DNA from: Paenibacillus phytohabitans | Lineage (GTDB): Bacteria > Bacillota > Bacilli > Paenibacillales > Paenibacillaceae | DNA: 64,000 bases | Direction: 5' to 3' | Assembly (NCBI RefSeq): GCF_013141775.1 | Contig: NZ_WHOB01000037.1 | Span: forward strand, 62,001-126,000 | Shown: piece by piece, positions 33,751 through 43,190 of the stretch | Numbering within the stretch: position 1 is the stretch's first letter | Layout: each line of letters opens with the position of its first letter | Program-made: the position numbers and the translations under genes | Notes under the pieces: generated by a model | What the model was told of the DNA's origin: nothing | The model's input: the letters and a program-made list of their open reading frames with translations, nothing else | Databases searched by the model: none

Positions 33751-34660
33751 AGGATAGAAGCATATTCTGCATATATTGCTGCAGCTCCGCCCGTAATTCA
33801 CGAGGCTCCAGCAGCTCGCACTCCTTGCCGAAGCTTAGAATGAATTTCAGCAGACCCTCCTCATAAGGAAAAGTATCTGAAACCAGGTAAAAGCCATCTT
33901 CACCCCGGCTAATCTTCTCTTTCTCAAAATACTCGGTAAGCTGCGCGCCAATTCGCGAAGTGAATCTGAGCACAACCTGTATGTCCCGCTGCGAATAGCT
34001 TTGCTTAATAACCTCGGCGATTCGGTCATCGGGCAGCTCTCTTTTTACAAAAGGCGGCCCCTGTCTCAGTTGCTTAATCCGCACGAGCTTGAATCTGCGG
34101 TAGTCCTCTCTGACCCGGCAAAAGCCTATCACATACCAATGGCCGTGGCGAAAGTCAATCCAGCTTGGCTCTACCGTTCGCTCCAGATATTCCATATCCC
34201 TGTTGATATAGTCGAACACCAGCAGCCTGTTATCCGTGATGGCCTTGCTTATGATCCCAATGTATTCTTTAATTTCCTGCTCCATGCTGAAATGGGACAT
34301 ATCCAGAGTCAGTTTGTGCTTATCGGACTCCCGCTTATAGGTATGCTCAACCTTTAGCATGATGTCATTAAAAGCTTCGTTCCTGCCAAACAAGCCGTGT
34401 AAATTCTTCATTACAGCTACAAACGTATGAGCTTCATCCCGGTTTAAAAAGAGGCCGCTTATATTATAGCTGTCCATAATATAGTATCCTCCGCCCTTGC
34501 CGCTGGAGGAGGCAATTGGTATGCCGGCTTCGCTTATTTTTTCGATATCCCGGTAGATGGTCCGCAAGGATACCTCGAAATGCTCGGCAAGCTCCTTGCC
34601 CGTTACCGTACCTTTACCGGAGATGATCAGCAGCATGGAGAGCAATCGGTCAACTCGCAT
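33740..34660 (-). CDS. WYL-domain transcriptional regulator, YafY type
   Basis: This 306-aa regulator has an N-terminal winged helix (residues ~1-60: RLLSMLLIISGKGTVTGKELAEHFEVSLRTIYRDIEKISEAGIPI). The ~140-220 region is the WYL domain (WIDFRHGHWYVIGFCRVREDYRRFKLVRIKQL), and a C-terminal WCX-like extension follows. Proteins of this kind sense ligands, possibly nucleic acid or second messengers, and often repress neighbours. The clean AGGAGG upstream is 28 nt from ATG 34660, too far to be its ribosome site, so initiation looks weak. It follows the FtsX-type permease by 52 bp. Confidence 0.88.
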   Translation of the reverse strand: MRVDRLLSMLLIISGKGTVTGKELAEHFEVSLRTIYRDIEKISEAGIPIASSSGKGGGYYIMDSYNISGLFLNRDEAHTFVAVMKNLHGLFGRNEAFNDIMLKVEHTYKRESDKHKLTLDMSHFSMEQEIKEYIGIISKAITDNRLLVFDYINRDMEYLERTVEPSWIDFRHGHWYVIGFCRVREDYRRFKLVRIKQLRQGPPFVKRELPDDRIAEVIKQSYSQRDIQVVLRFTSRIGAQLTEYFEKEKISRGEDGFYLVSDTFPYEEGLLKFILSFGKECELLEPRELRAELQQYMQNMLLSYND

Positions 34661-34712
34661 GATTGTGTGTGACGCCTAAGTAACGTCTCCTCCTCTGGGT
34701 GAAGTAAGTGAA

Positions 34713-37304
34713 TCATATATTCTCTTGCTTTAATGCATCAATAATATTCTCCTTTTTTACTTTAGCTCCGGAATAAACAACCGCAGAGCTGACAATGACA
34801 AATACACACACAATGACAGACAGAATGCTCATCCAGGGCAGGGTGAACCCATAGCTGAATTTGTTCGCAAATGCTTTATAGATCAGAAACATCACGGCGA
34901 AACTGACAGGAAGCCCATACAAGAGCGACTTGACCCCATAAAAAACACTCTCATAGTTCAGCATTTTTGCAAACCCCTTTGGCGTCGCGCCTACGGATTT
35001 CAGCATCGCAAATTCCCGTTTGCGAAGAGCCAGCCCTGTTGAGATTGTATTAAAGATGTTCGCAACGGAAATCGCAGAGATTAATACGATAAAACCGTAA
35101 GAAAAGACGTTCATCAGCAGAATCTGTTGTTCTTCTCTTATTCTGGATTGATATACATTGTAGACATTCAGATTGGTCTCATTCATCGCTTCAATTTCCT
35201 GCTGCGTTTTCACCGGTTCCGTGCTTTTCAAATGGAGGTACATCGAAGCGTTAGCCAGCTCCTCGCCGTCTGCTAGCCGATTCATGACGCGTTCCGACAC
35301 GATCATATTTAACCCGCCTACGCCTACCGGGCTCATCCCCATCGGTGCCTTATCCGTCAATGCGGCAACTATCACTTTATTTGCCTTCGTTTCTTCCCCG
35401 CTCTCATTAAAAAAACTCGTTAGCTCGATATGTTGACCGATATTCGCATATATGGACTTCGTCTGAATATATTTACCCGTATCTATATCTTTGTAATGAA
35501 TCGTATCCATCACGATTGCGGCGGGATGATCCAGATCCGTAAGCTGTTCGTAATCTGCGTGAGCCGCTCTGGCATAGGCTTGCAGGCTCGAATCATTCAG
35601 TGCATAGAGCTTAATTTCGTAAGGGTATTTCCCGTCCTGCAGCATACTTTTATCCTGCTTAACCTTCTCTTGCAACTCGTCGGCGATGCTTGCTGCATCG
35701 ACCCAAGCGTTCCTGACTAACTCATGACTGACGCTATATTCCGTGACGCCATTCAGAGATACAAGTGATTGCATCAACCGGTCATCTAGTCTTTCGCCAT
35801 TACTGGACGACACTTCAATATCGTAATTGATGCCTTCCAGCGACAATGCCAGAGATTGTGTCAGGCCAGTCGTGAAAAACGATATCGTCAAAAACAAAAC
35901 GATGCTGATGACAAGCGAAAAAAGAATAACATGATATCTTCGTTTGTTCCTTTTTAAGTTTTTCAGCCCGATTTCTGCTTCGATTCCGAAGAGCTTACGA
36001 ATGATCTTCGACGTCTTCACTGCTTTGGCCGTAAGCTTTACGTCAGTGGTTTGGCGAATCGCGTCCATGGGAGATACCCTGGATGCTTTAACCGCCGGGA
36101 GATACGCCGAAACGAAAATCGTCAGCATCGAAACAAGACAAGTAATCAAGAGCAATAACGGCGTGACGATAAGCCTCAGCTTTTCACTAGTCCATAATGC
36201 CCCTTCAATCATTGTGTTCATGAACGAAAAGGTGATTCCGATTCCGGCAAGACCGCATAAGATGCCAATGGGAATGCTGATCAAACCAATGACGATACCT
36301 TCAAAAAATACGGAATTTCGCTTCTGCCTTTTCGTCGCCCCCACGCTCGCGAGCATCCCTAAATGGCGGGAACGTTCCGAGACGGATATCGCAAAAGCGT
36401 TATAGATGAGTCCAACCGAGCCAATTATAATGGCCCCCATAATGATTGCCGATAATGAGAACATCATGCTGGATGAGGCTCCGCTGCTGGACAAGCCATA
36501 ATAACGAAGCAAATCGTTATTAAATTGGACAGTGTCAATTTGGTTTTTCTCAGCCAGCTTCTCCGCATGTGCGAACAAGAACGGATTGACCTGCTGCAAG
36601 ACCACCGACGCATCGACCCGATCGTCCCCTCCGATGATATGATCATCGACATAGCTAATGATCGTATAAGCCGGGGCCCAAGCCGTTTCCGACACCGGAC
36701 GTTTAATGAAGCCTACCACCGTATAATCCTTAATTATGCTATGCTGTAATGTCTCGGTCAATGTGCCGTCTTCCCTGCGCAGCGGTTCCGTCTGATCCAG
36801 GGGATGATCGCCCCCTTGTTCGAATCGGTCGCCGACGCGAAGCGTTAGACGGTCGCCGATTTCGTACTTCATTTTGCCATTTGTTGCAACAGACTCGGAG
36901 ATCACAACCTCCTTGTCCGTGTGCGGAAGACGCCCCTTGCTTATTTCAATCTGAAATTGTGTGAACCCTTGCACATCATATTCCTTAATGAACAAGTACG
37001 GCTTATTGGAATTTTGTCCCCCTTCTAACGGGGCATACCCAAGGTCTCTTGTGATTGCAACCGTTTTGGTTGCATCATCGCCCTTTATCGCCGCAAGCTG
37101 TTCCTTGGTTATATCTTGATACTGAACATGCCACTCCCCTGTATCTGTGATCGTTTGTCTGATCATTAAATCCGCAAAGGAAAAAATAAGCGTAATGACA
37201 GCGGTCATCATAGATACCGAAATAATTACGCCAAGAATAGTCACAAGTGTTCGTCTCTTGTTCTGCTTCAGATGCCGGATGGTTAATGTATTGACAATAT
37301 TCAT
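34713..37304 (-). CDS. ABC transporter permease with two FtsX domains
   Basis: This 863-aa membrane protein has a first helix at ~20-45, an extracytoplasmic domain to ~270, three helices (~275-300, 325-355, 375-400) and a second half with the same plan. The second half has a helix at ~452-475, an extracytoplasmic domain to ~740, then helices ~745-770, 800-820 and 832-855. The FtsX signature repeats (MGAIIIGSVGLIYNAFAISVSERSRHLGMLASVGATKRQ and AISVANIFNTISTGLALRKREFAMLKSVGATPK). Such permeases work as mechanotransducers or exporters of peptides and lipoproteins. Its start overlaps the ATPase stop by 4 nt. The VanZ-like gene and two-component system upstream suggest a cell-envelope-stress module. 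Confidence 0.9.
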   Translation of the reverse strand: MNIVNTLTIRHLKQNKRRTLVTILGVIISVSMMTAVITLIFSFADLMIRQTITDTGEWHVQYQDITKEQLAAIKGDDATKTVAITRDLGYAPLEGGQNSNKPYLFIKEYDVQGFTQFQIEISKGRLPHTDKEVVISESVATNGKMKYEIGDRLTLRVGDRFEQGGDHPLDQTEPLRREDGTLTETLQHSIIKDYTVVGFIKRPVSETAWAPAYTIISYVDDHIIGGDDRVDASVVLQQVNPFLFAHAEKLAEKNQIDTVQFNNDLLRYYGLSSSGASSSMMFSLSAIIMGAIIIGSVGLIYNAFAISVSERSRHLGMLASVGATKRQKRNSVFFEGIVIGLISIPIGILCGLAGIGITFSFMNTMIEGALWTSEKLRLIVTPLLLLITCLVSMLTIFVSAYLPAVKASRVSPMDAIRQTTDVKLTAKAVKTSKIIRKLFGIEAEIGLKNLKRNKRRYHVILFSLVISIVLFLTISFFTTGLTQSLALSLEGINYDIEVSSSNGERLDDRLMQSLVSLNGVTEYSVSHELVRNAWVDAASIADELQEKVKQDKSMLQDGKYPYEIKLYALNDSSLQAYARAAHADYEQLTDLDHPAAIVMDTIHYKDIDTGKYIQTKSIYANIGQHIELTSFFNESGEETKANKVIVAALTDKAPMGMSPVGVGGLNMIVSERVMNRLADGEELANASMYLHLKSTEPVKTQQEIEAMNETNLNVYNVYQSRIREEQQILLMNVFSYGFIVLISAISVANIFNTISTGLALRKREFAMLKSVGATPKGFAKMLNYESVFYGVKSLLYGLPVSFAVMFLIYKAFANKFSYGFTLPWMSILSVIVCVFVIVSSAVVYSGAKVKKENIIDALKQENI

Positions 37305-37984
37305 CGCCTTATCACCTCGTCTTTGGCAATCCTCCCATCTTCAATTGAAATGATTCTGTCGGCTTGCAGGGCGATCCGTTCGTCATGCGTGATTACGATC
37401 AGTGTCTGATGATAGGTCTTATTCAGCATTTTCAATAAATCGACGATCTCGCTGCTATTCCTGCTGTCCAGATTCCCGGTGGGTTCGTCGGCCAGCATGA
37501 TTGCAGGATTGCCGATGATCGCCCTGCCAATCGAGACACGCTGCTGCTGTCCGCCGGATAGCTGATTCGGCAGATGGTTTAATCGATGCTGCAAATTCAA
37601 CGTGTTCACAAGATCAGCCAATTGCTTTTGATCTACCTTTTGTTGATCCAGCAAGAGCGGCAGCGTAATATTCTCTTCCACCGTCAGGACGGGAATCAGA
37701 TTGAAAAACTGGTAGATCAGCCCGATTTGCCTGCGTCTGAAGATGGCCAGCTGCGTTTCGTCCAAGGTATACATATCCGTATCCTGAACATACACTTTCC
37801 CGCCAGTCGGTCGATCCACACCGCCCAGCATATGAAGGAGTGTCGATTTCCCCGATCCGGATGGTCCGATAATTGCGACAAATTCACCTTTTTGGACCGA
37901 AAAGGAAACATCATCAAGCGCCTTCACCGCCGATTCGCCTGTGCCGTATATTTTGGACAAATTTTCAATTGTTAAAATCTCCAT
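37301..37984 (-). CDS. ABC transporter ATP-binding protein (LolD/MacB-like)
   Basis: This 227-aa ATPase has Walker A IGPSGSGKST (residues ~38-47), the Q-loop GLIYQFFNLIP, signature NQLSGGQQQRVSIGRAI, Walker B IMLADEPTGNLD and switch ITHD. These are hallmarks of the LolD/MacB/BceA subgroup that pairs with FtsX permeases. ATG 37984 is preferred: the ATG six bases earlier (37990) is too close to its AGGAGG. It follows the VanZ-like gene by 24 bp and overlaps the permease gene, so the three form one operon. Confidence 0.92.
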   Translation of the reverse strand: MEILTIENLSKIYGTGESAVKALDDVSFSVQKGEFVAIIGPSGSGKSTLLHMLGGVDRPTGGKVYVQDTDMYTLDETQLAIFRRRQIGLIYQFFNLIPVLTVEENITLPLLLDQQKVDQKQLADLVNTLNLQHRLNHLPNQLSGGQQQRVSIGRAIIGNPAIMLADEPTGNLDSRNSSEIVDLLKMLNKTYHQTLIVITHDERIALQADRIISIEDGRIAKDEVIRR

Positions 37985-38008
37985 TGTCATCCCTCCTTCC
38001 CTAGATGC

Positions 38009-38947
38009 TCAATTCCAGGTATATACCATCTCTCTATATCCAACATCCCAAAGGGTTTCATTCCCCTCAATGGTTATCTTAAGCTCATTAGCCCCGGTGA
38101 GATAAAGGATCCTATTATCCGGCTCATGGAGCTGATCTTCTGCAGATACAGACAGGAGCTCATGCCCGTCAACGGTAACCTTAATGCTGCCCTGAAAATC
38201 CTTATGATCAGGAATTCCATAATTCAAGCTAAGATACAGCTCTCCCTTATTGCCTAGCGAATACGTATATGTTTCCTTCTTTTTACCTTCGATGCCATAC
38301 ACATTATATTGGGGTGTCACGTCTTGACCGCCAATCTTAAGACTGTCCTGTTTGGTTCCCGTTAATCGATTTCCGGTACTATCTTCCCATTCGTTTATCG
38401 CTACAAAAGGGGCCAACTCTTTGGTGAACACTTGATCAACTACTCCTAAGACCCCCCACACGCCGAGCATTAAGACAACACCGGCAAATCCCGTAGCAGT
38501 GATATTTCTCCGGTAGTTTTTTGTACGGAAGCCAATCTGGTACGCCCCGAATCCAATAGCAGCGCCCAATGAGTTCTTTATGACGTCGTTCGTGTCAAAG
38601 CTGCCGAGGAAGGTTAGCGCCTGGATGGTCTCCACCACAAGAATGGACAGGATAAACCCTGTCATGAAGCGAACAAAGCTGGTGCGGTATAACAACGGAA
38701 GCAGTATGCCAAAAGGTATGAAGGCTGCAATGTTTCCAATACCCACCAAGTCCATCAGTGTCGGATGTAGAAGATCGGAAAGACCCGGAACCCTAAAAAA
38801 ATCGTCCGGCAAAAAAATAAAGGTGTACTGACTGGTTTGATCTACAGTATCCGCTCTGCCGAAAGCAAAAAACATAAAATAAAGAATAATCAGGGCGTAG
38901 CCTATCGTGATAAAAAAAGTAATCTTGCGCTGCTGCTTCACTTGCAT
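38009..38947 (-). CDS. VanZ-family membrane protein with extracytoplasmic C-terminal domain
   Basis: This 312-aa protein has four to five hydrophobic helices in its first 185 residues (FFITIGYALIILYFMFF, LVGIGNIAAFIPFGILLPLL, FMTGFILSILVVETIQAL, then TNDVIKNSLGAAIGFGAYQ), the VanZ-like pattern. The remaining ~125 residues form a beta-rich domain probably outside the cell (YTYSLGNKGELYLSLNYG, ELKITIEGNETLWDVGY). VanZ-like proteins raise resistance to teicoplanin or lipoglycopeptides, and many act in envelope stress. ATG 38947 follows GGAGG. It heads the operon with the ATPase and FtsX permease, just downstream of the two-component genes. Confidence 0.82.
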   Translation of the reverse strand: MQVKQQRKITFFITIGYALIILYFMFFAFGRADTVDQTSQYTFIFLPDDFFRVPGLSDLLHPTLMDLVGIGNIAAFIPFGILLPLLYRTSFVRFMTGFILSILVVETIQALTFLGSFDTNDVIKNSLGAAIGFGAYQIGFRTKNYRRNITATGFAGVVLMLGVWGVLGVVDQVFTKELAPFVAINEWEDSTGNRLTGTKQDSLKIGGQDVTPQYNVYGIEGKKKETYTYSLGNKGELYLSLNYGIPDHKDFQGSIKVTVDGHELLSVSAEDQLHEPDNRILYLTGANELKITIEGNETLWDVGYREMVYTWN

Positions 38948-39019
38948 GGTTGTACCTCCATCGTTTATCTGATGAATATCATTTTATCTGTCCAAAATGA
39001 CTTTACAGTGACGTTGGAG

Positions 39020-39035
39020 GTGACAGTTCAGTCAC
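39020..39035 (-). promoter_or_regulatory. Dyad GTGAC-N6-GTCAC upstream of the VanZ-ABC operon
   Basis: GTGAC-AGTTCA-GTCAC is a perfect inverted repeat. TAAAAT (about 38981-38986) can serve as a -10 for the VanZ operon but has no good -35, as expected for a response-regulator-activated promoter. The cognate regulator is probably encoded immediately upstream. The match to any published BceR box is not exact. Confidence 0.5.
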
Positions 39036-39048
39036 TTACGGAGTGCTG

Positions 39049-40050
39049 TTAAATCACATGCTTATAAAATTTGATCCGAAACTCTGTACCCCTCCCGCTG
39101 TCGCTCGTTACATCAATCACGCCGTTCTGGCTTGCAATGATGCTGTGAGCCATCGCAAGCCCTATACCGATGCTTCCTTCATTAGCATTTTTTCCTTTAT
39201 AAAAACGTTTGAAAATATAAGGCAAATCCTCTTTCGGAATGCCCTCTCCGTTGTCAGCAATAACGATTTCCGTAAATAGCACGTTGTCGGAAAATGTGAT
39301 GGTAATTGCACCGCCCTCAGGTGTATGCTCCACTCCATTTTTCAAAATATTGATAACCGCTTCAGCAGTCCAACGGAAATCGCCGGCAAAAGAGACGTTG
39401 TCATCCCCTGTGATGGAAACGGTCTGTCCCTTAATATCCATCGGAATCATAACCGGCTCCAGTGCCTTTTGGATTAGGGTTTCCATGTGTATTCGATCTT
39501 TTTTGAACGGGATAGTTCCCGCTTCCATTTTCGCTAGCTTTAATAAGGATGAAACAAGCCAATCGATCCGTTCAAGCTGAATGCGAATATGATGGGTGAA
39601 CTCCGTTCTTTTGAGTGGAGGCAGATCAGGGGCGCTTAACAGATCTGCCATGACTGTCATAGAGGTGATCGGTGTTTTGAGCTGATGTGAAATATCGGAG
39701 ATGGCATCGGTCAGTTGAAGCTTATCCCGCTGCAATAGCGAACGATGTTCGGAGAGCATGCGTGTCACCTTGTAAATATCATTCTTTAAGATGCTAAGCT
39801 CACCTTCTTGATTATCGCGAGGGTCAAGGGAGGCCTGGCCGCTGCTAATCTCCCGCAAATAGACGGACAGCTTCTCTAGCTCGTAATATCTCCGTTTCGT
39901 GAATAATACAGCTGTGCCGGTAAGCAGCACGGATACAATAAAAACCAGGGCTGCGGCGACAGACGAAATGAAAGCAGCAATGACGATCGCCGATAAGCTG
40001 ATCGAGCCCATGACGAGTAATAATATTTGATTTTCCCGATTGCGCAGCAT
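39049..40050 (-). CDS. Sensor histidine kinase
   Basis: This 333-aa kinase has two adjacent N-terminal helices (residues ~9-28 and ~30-50) with almost no extracytoplasmic loop. The H-box is DAISDISHQLKTPITS with His122. An N-box (NILKNGVEHTPEGG), G1 DNGEGIP, F-box IFKRFYKG and G2 GSIGIGLAMA follow. A minimal loop marks intramembrane-sensing kinases of the BceS group, which read the state of a partner ABC transporter. Its ATG directly abuts the TAG of the response regulator. The VanZ/FtsX-type ABC operon downstream is the likely sensed module. Confidence 0.92.
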   Translation of the reverse strand: MLRNRENQILLLVMGSISLSAIVIAAFISSVAAALVFIVSVLLTGTAVLFTKRRYYELEKLSVYLREISSGQASLDPRDNQEGELSILKNDIYKVTRMLSEHRSLLQRDKLQLTDAISDISHQLKTPITSMTVMADLLSAPDLPPLKRTEFTHHIRIQLERIDWLVSSLLKLAKMEAGTIPFKKDRIHMETLIQKALEPVMIPMDIKGQTVSITGDDNVSFAGDFRWTAEAVINILKNGVEHTPEGGAITITFSDNVLFTEIVIADNGEGIPKEDLPYIFKRFYKGKNANEGSIGIGLAMAHSIIASQNGVIDVTSDSGRGTEFRIKFYKHVI

Positions 40051-40734
40051 CTAATCACCAACCTTATAGCCTAAACCGCGTACCGTTTTGATCAGAGCCG
40101 GCTGCTCTGGATTATCCTCCAGCTTTTCCCTTAGCCTTTTGATATAGACCGTTAACGTGTTGTCATTCACGAAGTCGCCGGCCACATCCCAGATTTGCTC
40201 CAAGAGCTGATTCCTGGTGAGGACCTGTCCAACGTGGTTGCCAAAGATCAGCAATAAGCGGTATTCCAAGGCGGTTAGCGAAATTTCGGCACCGTTTTTA
40301 TATACTTTGCCTTCCAGCGTATGGATGCGCACATTGTCAATGTCAATGACCGCTCCGGCATGGGACAGCTTCTGGTATCTCCGCAAGACGGACTTGATCC
40401 GGGAGAGAAGCTCGCGAACCCGAAAAGGTTTGGTAATGTAATCATCGGCTCCCATATCGAGTCCCATCACGACATTGACCTCATCATCAATCACTGTTAA
40501 GAAAATGACCGGGATATCCCGTCGTTCCTTCACCATCTTGCATAATTCATAGCCAGTTCCGTCTGGAAGCTGTAAATCGAACAGGCACAAAGTGAACTGA
40601 TCGATGTCTTCGGCGAGCACCTTTCGGGCTGAAGCGGCATCATGGCAGAGAACGGTCCAATAACCCTCTTGCTGCAGCGAATATTCCAGTCCCGACGCGA
40701 TCGTCTTATCATCTTCAACTAATAATATTTTCAT
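40051..40734 (-). CDS. OmpR-family response regulator
   Basis: This 227-aa regulator has a receiver domain (MKILLVEDDKTIASGLEYSL; phosphoacceptor Asp53 in LFDLQLPDGTG; Lys in YITKPFRVRELL). A winged helix follows (LTALEYRLLLIFGNHVGQVLTRNQLLEQIWDVAGDFVNDNTLTVYIKRLREKLED). ATG 40734 is chosen because AAGGAT lies upstream and the family begins MKILLVEDD; a longer frame from 40782 has no support. It is followed immediately by the kinase gene. The dyad at 39020-39035 is a candidate target. Confidence 0.92.
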   Translation of the reverse strand: MKILLVEDDKTIASGLEYSLQQEGYWTVLCHDAASARKVLAEDIDQFTLCLFDLQLPDGTGYELCKMVKERRDIPVIFLTVIDDEVNVVMGLDMGADDYITKPFRVRELLSRIKSVLRRYQKLSHAGAVIDIDNVRIHTLEGKVYKNGAEISLTALEYRLLLIFGNHVGQVLTRNQLLEQIWDVAGDFVNDNTLTVYIKRLREKLEDNPEQPALIKTVRGLGYKVGD

Positions 40735-40784
40735 CTGAAGGTCATCCTTAGGATTGATTTTAGAACATTTAATGAATTCCACGA

Positions 40785-43028
40785 CTACACAATCTCTTTA
40801 TTATAATGCCCTCTTGTGTCTGTTTCCTGATCAAAGACAGCATTATCTATTGAGTCATTTAATTTGCCTGAGGCCATATTAATGACTTTCACAACCTGCT
40901 CTTTGGATTCAACTGTGAAGTTTAATCTGAGCGCCTCGATTCCTTTGATGTTTGGCAGCTCATCCAACAGATTAAGCGTCTTCCCGTTAAGGAGAGTCGT
41001 TGTACAATCATCATGGGAAATGATAGGGAACGTTCCGTGCTCATCTTTTAACTCATAGCTCTTCGTTTTGCAAATTCTGCATTGATTCATTTTTTTCATC
41101 GGACAATATTTCGTAAACATCAAAGGAGCCCTGCCATATACAACCATTTCCAGTGCAGGATAGCCGTCATTTTCTTTAACATAGGCATTCATTAAATCTT
41201 CAATTTGGCTCTTATTCAATTCATAAGATAAAGTGACTCGTTTTGCACCTAATTTATATAATTCATAGCAGCTAGTGGCATTAATAACATTTAGAGAATA
41301 GTCCGTAACAAACGGGTTTGTTTCTCTATAGTGATTAATCCCCCCATATCCTCCAATTAGTAGCTGTCCTTCTTGTTCCTTATAATCATTCTGATTTCTT
41401 CTAACCACATTTTCGTAATAGATTTCCTTAATTCCACAGCTCACGCAAGCATCGTACTGTTCCTTAGTCGTTACAGAGGCCGTAAGGTATGGCTTTACAG
41501 GGGCAAAGCTTATTTTTTCTTTTGCTTCCACAGCCTTGGTTCTTTTCTGCTGGCTGTTAAGCTTTAAGTCATACAAGCCCAGTACAATATCTCTTCTTGC
41601 TGCATTTAACAGTTTAGCTGGAATAAATGCATTGCATTCCTCATACTCGACATGATTAAGTTCGAATATCGTATCATTTAATCTTGAGAATTGCTTGATT
41701 ACCTGGTCTTTTGTTGTTGGATTATTAATGGCTTCGCCCAGTATTTCCTCGCTTTCATAGGAATAATTAAAGCCTAAGCCTTCCGCATCTATGACAAGCT
41801 TTGAATCTGGACATGCATATACTCTAATATCGAGGTTAAACCGCTTAAATTCTTTTTCCAGTGATGCTTCTAATTCTTTGTTATAGAAATAATCCTTCGT
41901 TTTATAGACTACATCTCCCTTAGACATCTTTTCTTTGATTCTGATATAGCAGACATCCTCTGCTTTGTTGATTAATTCGCCCTCTTTATCGTACAGTTTG
42001 GCAACCGTTAGATTAATATCTTCATTGTTGTGACTGATTCGAATGGTATCGTTCTGATTTAAAGGACGTGTAAGTGTTATTTCATACATGTCTTTAACAA
42101 TCCCGCTGATTGTTCCAATTTCATAACCAAAGTTATTAGGTTTTAAGATGTTTGTAATATTTCTCCTGTCTTCGTGAAACAAATACCCTTTAGTAAATGT
42201 TCTATTGAATGTTTTTTTCAGATTTTCTTTGTCTTCTTCGGTTATTTTATGATCTAAGGCCTTGCGATATTTGGATACAACATTAGCAACATACGTAGGC
42301 GCCTTCATTCGGCCTTCTATTTTTAAAGAATCGATTTCTTTTAAATCATCGATATAATCGATGGTGTTCAAGTCCTTAGTCGATAGAATATAGCTTTTCC
42401 CTAAAGATGTATCTGTTGTCTTATCGATTAGTTCATACTCCTTACGGCATGAACCCACACATCTTCCGCGATTTGCGCATCGATTGCCGAGCAATCCTGA
42501 CATTAGACAATTCCCCGAATAAGATACACATAAAGCACCGTGAACGAAAATTTCTAAAGGGATTTCAGCTATTCTTTTGATCTCTTTTACTTTTTCAATC
42601 TTGACCTCACGGGACAGAACAACTCTTTTCGCACCAAGTTCTTTAAATAATAAAGTTCCGTCTACATCGTCTATTCCCATTTGAGTTGAACAATGTGCTT
42701 CCATATCAACAAAGTTTTTAACGATATAATCGAAAGCAATCAGGTCCTGGACAATAATTCCATCCACACCGATTTCATTTAATTCCTGTATCTGCTCTTT
42801 CATCTCTTCAACTTCGTTTTCAAAAACGATGGTATTCATGGCAACATAGATTTTAACGTTCCTCAGGTGCGCATACGTAACAGCCTCTTTTAACGTTTCT
42901 AAATCAAAATTAGATGAGTATGCGCGTGCACCAAATTTTTGCATTCCTAAGTATATTGCATCACAACCATTAGATATTGCAGCTTTTAAAGCCTCCATAT
43001 TGCCTGCTGGAGCTAGTAATTCAGTCAT
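40785..43028 (-). CDS. U32-family peptidase / RlhA-like protein with DUF3656-type region
   Basis: This 747-aa protein begins ELLAPAGNMEALKAAISNGCDAIYLG and has the U32 signature EIFVHGALCVSYSGNCLMSGLLGNRCANRGRC with its clustered Cys residues (residues ~165-200). A central region of DUF3656 type follows, and the C-terminal third repeats barrel-like motifs with YCPMKKMNQCRICKT near the end, a further Cys cluster. Relatives such as RlhA hydroxylate 23S rRNA C2501, and others act in prephenate-linked tRNA modification; an Fe-S cluster is expected. ATG 43028 follows GGAGG. The gene is markedly AT-rich and codon use differs from its neighbours, which suggests acquisition from a Clostridia-like source. 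Confidence 0.88.
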   Translation of the reverse strand: MTELLAPAGNMEALKAAISNGCDAIYLGMQKFGARAYSSNFDLETLKEAVTYAHLRNVKIYVAMNTIVFENEVEEMKEQIQELNEIGVDGIIVQDLIAFDYIVKNFVDMEAHCSTQMGIDDVDGTLLFKELGAKRVVLSREVKIEKVKEIKRIAEIPLEIFVHGALCVSYSGNCLMSGLLGNRCANRGRCVGSCRKEYELIDKTTDTSLGKSYILSTKDLNTIDYIDDLKEIDSLKIEGRMKAPTYVANVVSKYRKALDHKITEEDKENLKKTFNRTFTKGYLFHEDRRNITNILKPNNFGYEIGTISGIVKDMYEITLTRPLNQNDTIRISHNNEDINLTVAKLYDKEGELINKAEDVCYIRIKEKMSKGDVVYKTKDYFYNKELEASLEKEFKRFNLDIRVYACPDSKLVIDAEGLGFNYSYESEEILGEAINNPTTKDQVIKQFSRLNDTIFELNHVEYEECNAFIPAKLLNAARRDIVLGLYDLKLNSQQKRTKAVEAKEKISFAPVKPYLTASVTTKEQYDACVSCGIKEIYYENVVRRNQNDYKEQEGQLLIGGYGGINHYRETNPFVTDYSLNVINATSCYELYKLGAKRVTLSYELNKSQIEDLMNAYVKENDGYPALEMVVYGRAPLMFTKYCPMKKMNQCRICKTKSYELKDEHGTFPIISHDDCTTTLLNGKTLNLLDELPNIKGIEALRLNFTVESKEQVVKVINMASGKLNDSIDNAVFDQETDTRGHYNKEIV

Positions 43029-43069
43029 AAATTATCCTTACCTCCTACTTCTTTAACCGCTGAAACTCA

Positions 43070-43145
43070 GCACCATTAATCATAAAATAAGAACTACTCT
43101 TAAGCTACGGCAAAAAGCACAAACCAATGGCTTGCGCTTTGTTTT
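43070..43145. repeat. Repeat family copy D (degenerate hairpin element)
   Basis: A 21-bp stretch (ACCATTAATCATAAAATA...) is identical to copy B at 14928. GGCAAAAAGCACAAACC-AATGG-CTTGCGCTTTG follows, a degenerate version of the hairpin arms of copies A and C. It lies downstream of the intact Xre gene on the minus strand. Confidence 0.7.
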
Positions 43146-43190
43146 TAATCAACCTCATTCCCTCTGATAAGCTTGCTTCATAATTATTTT

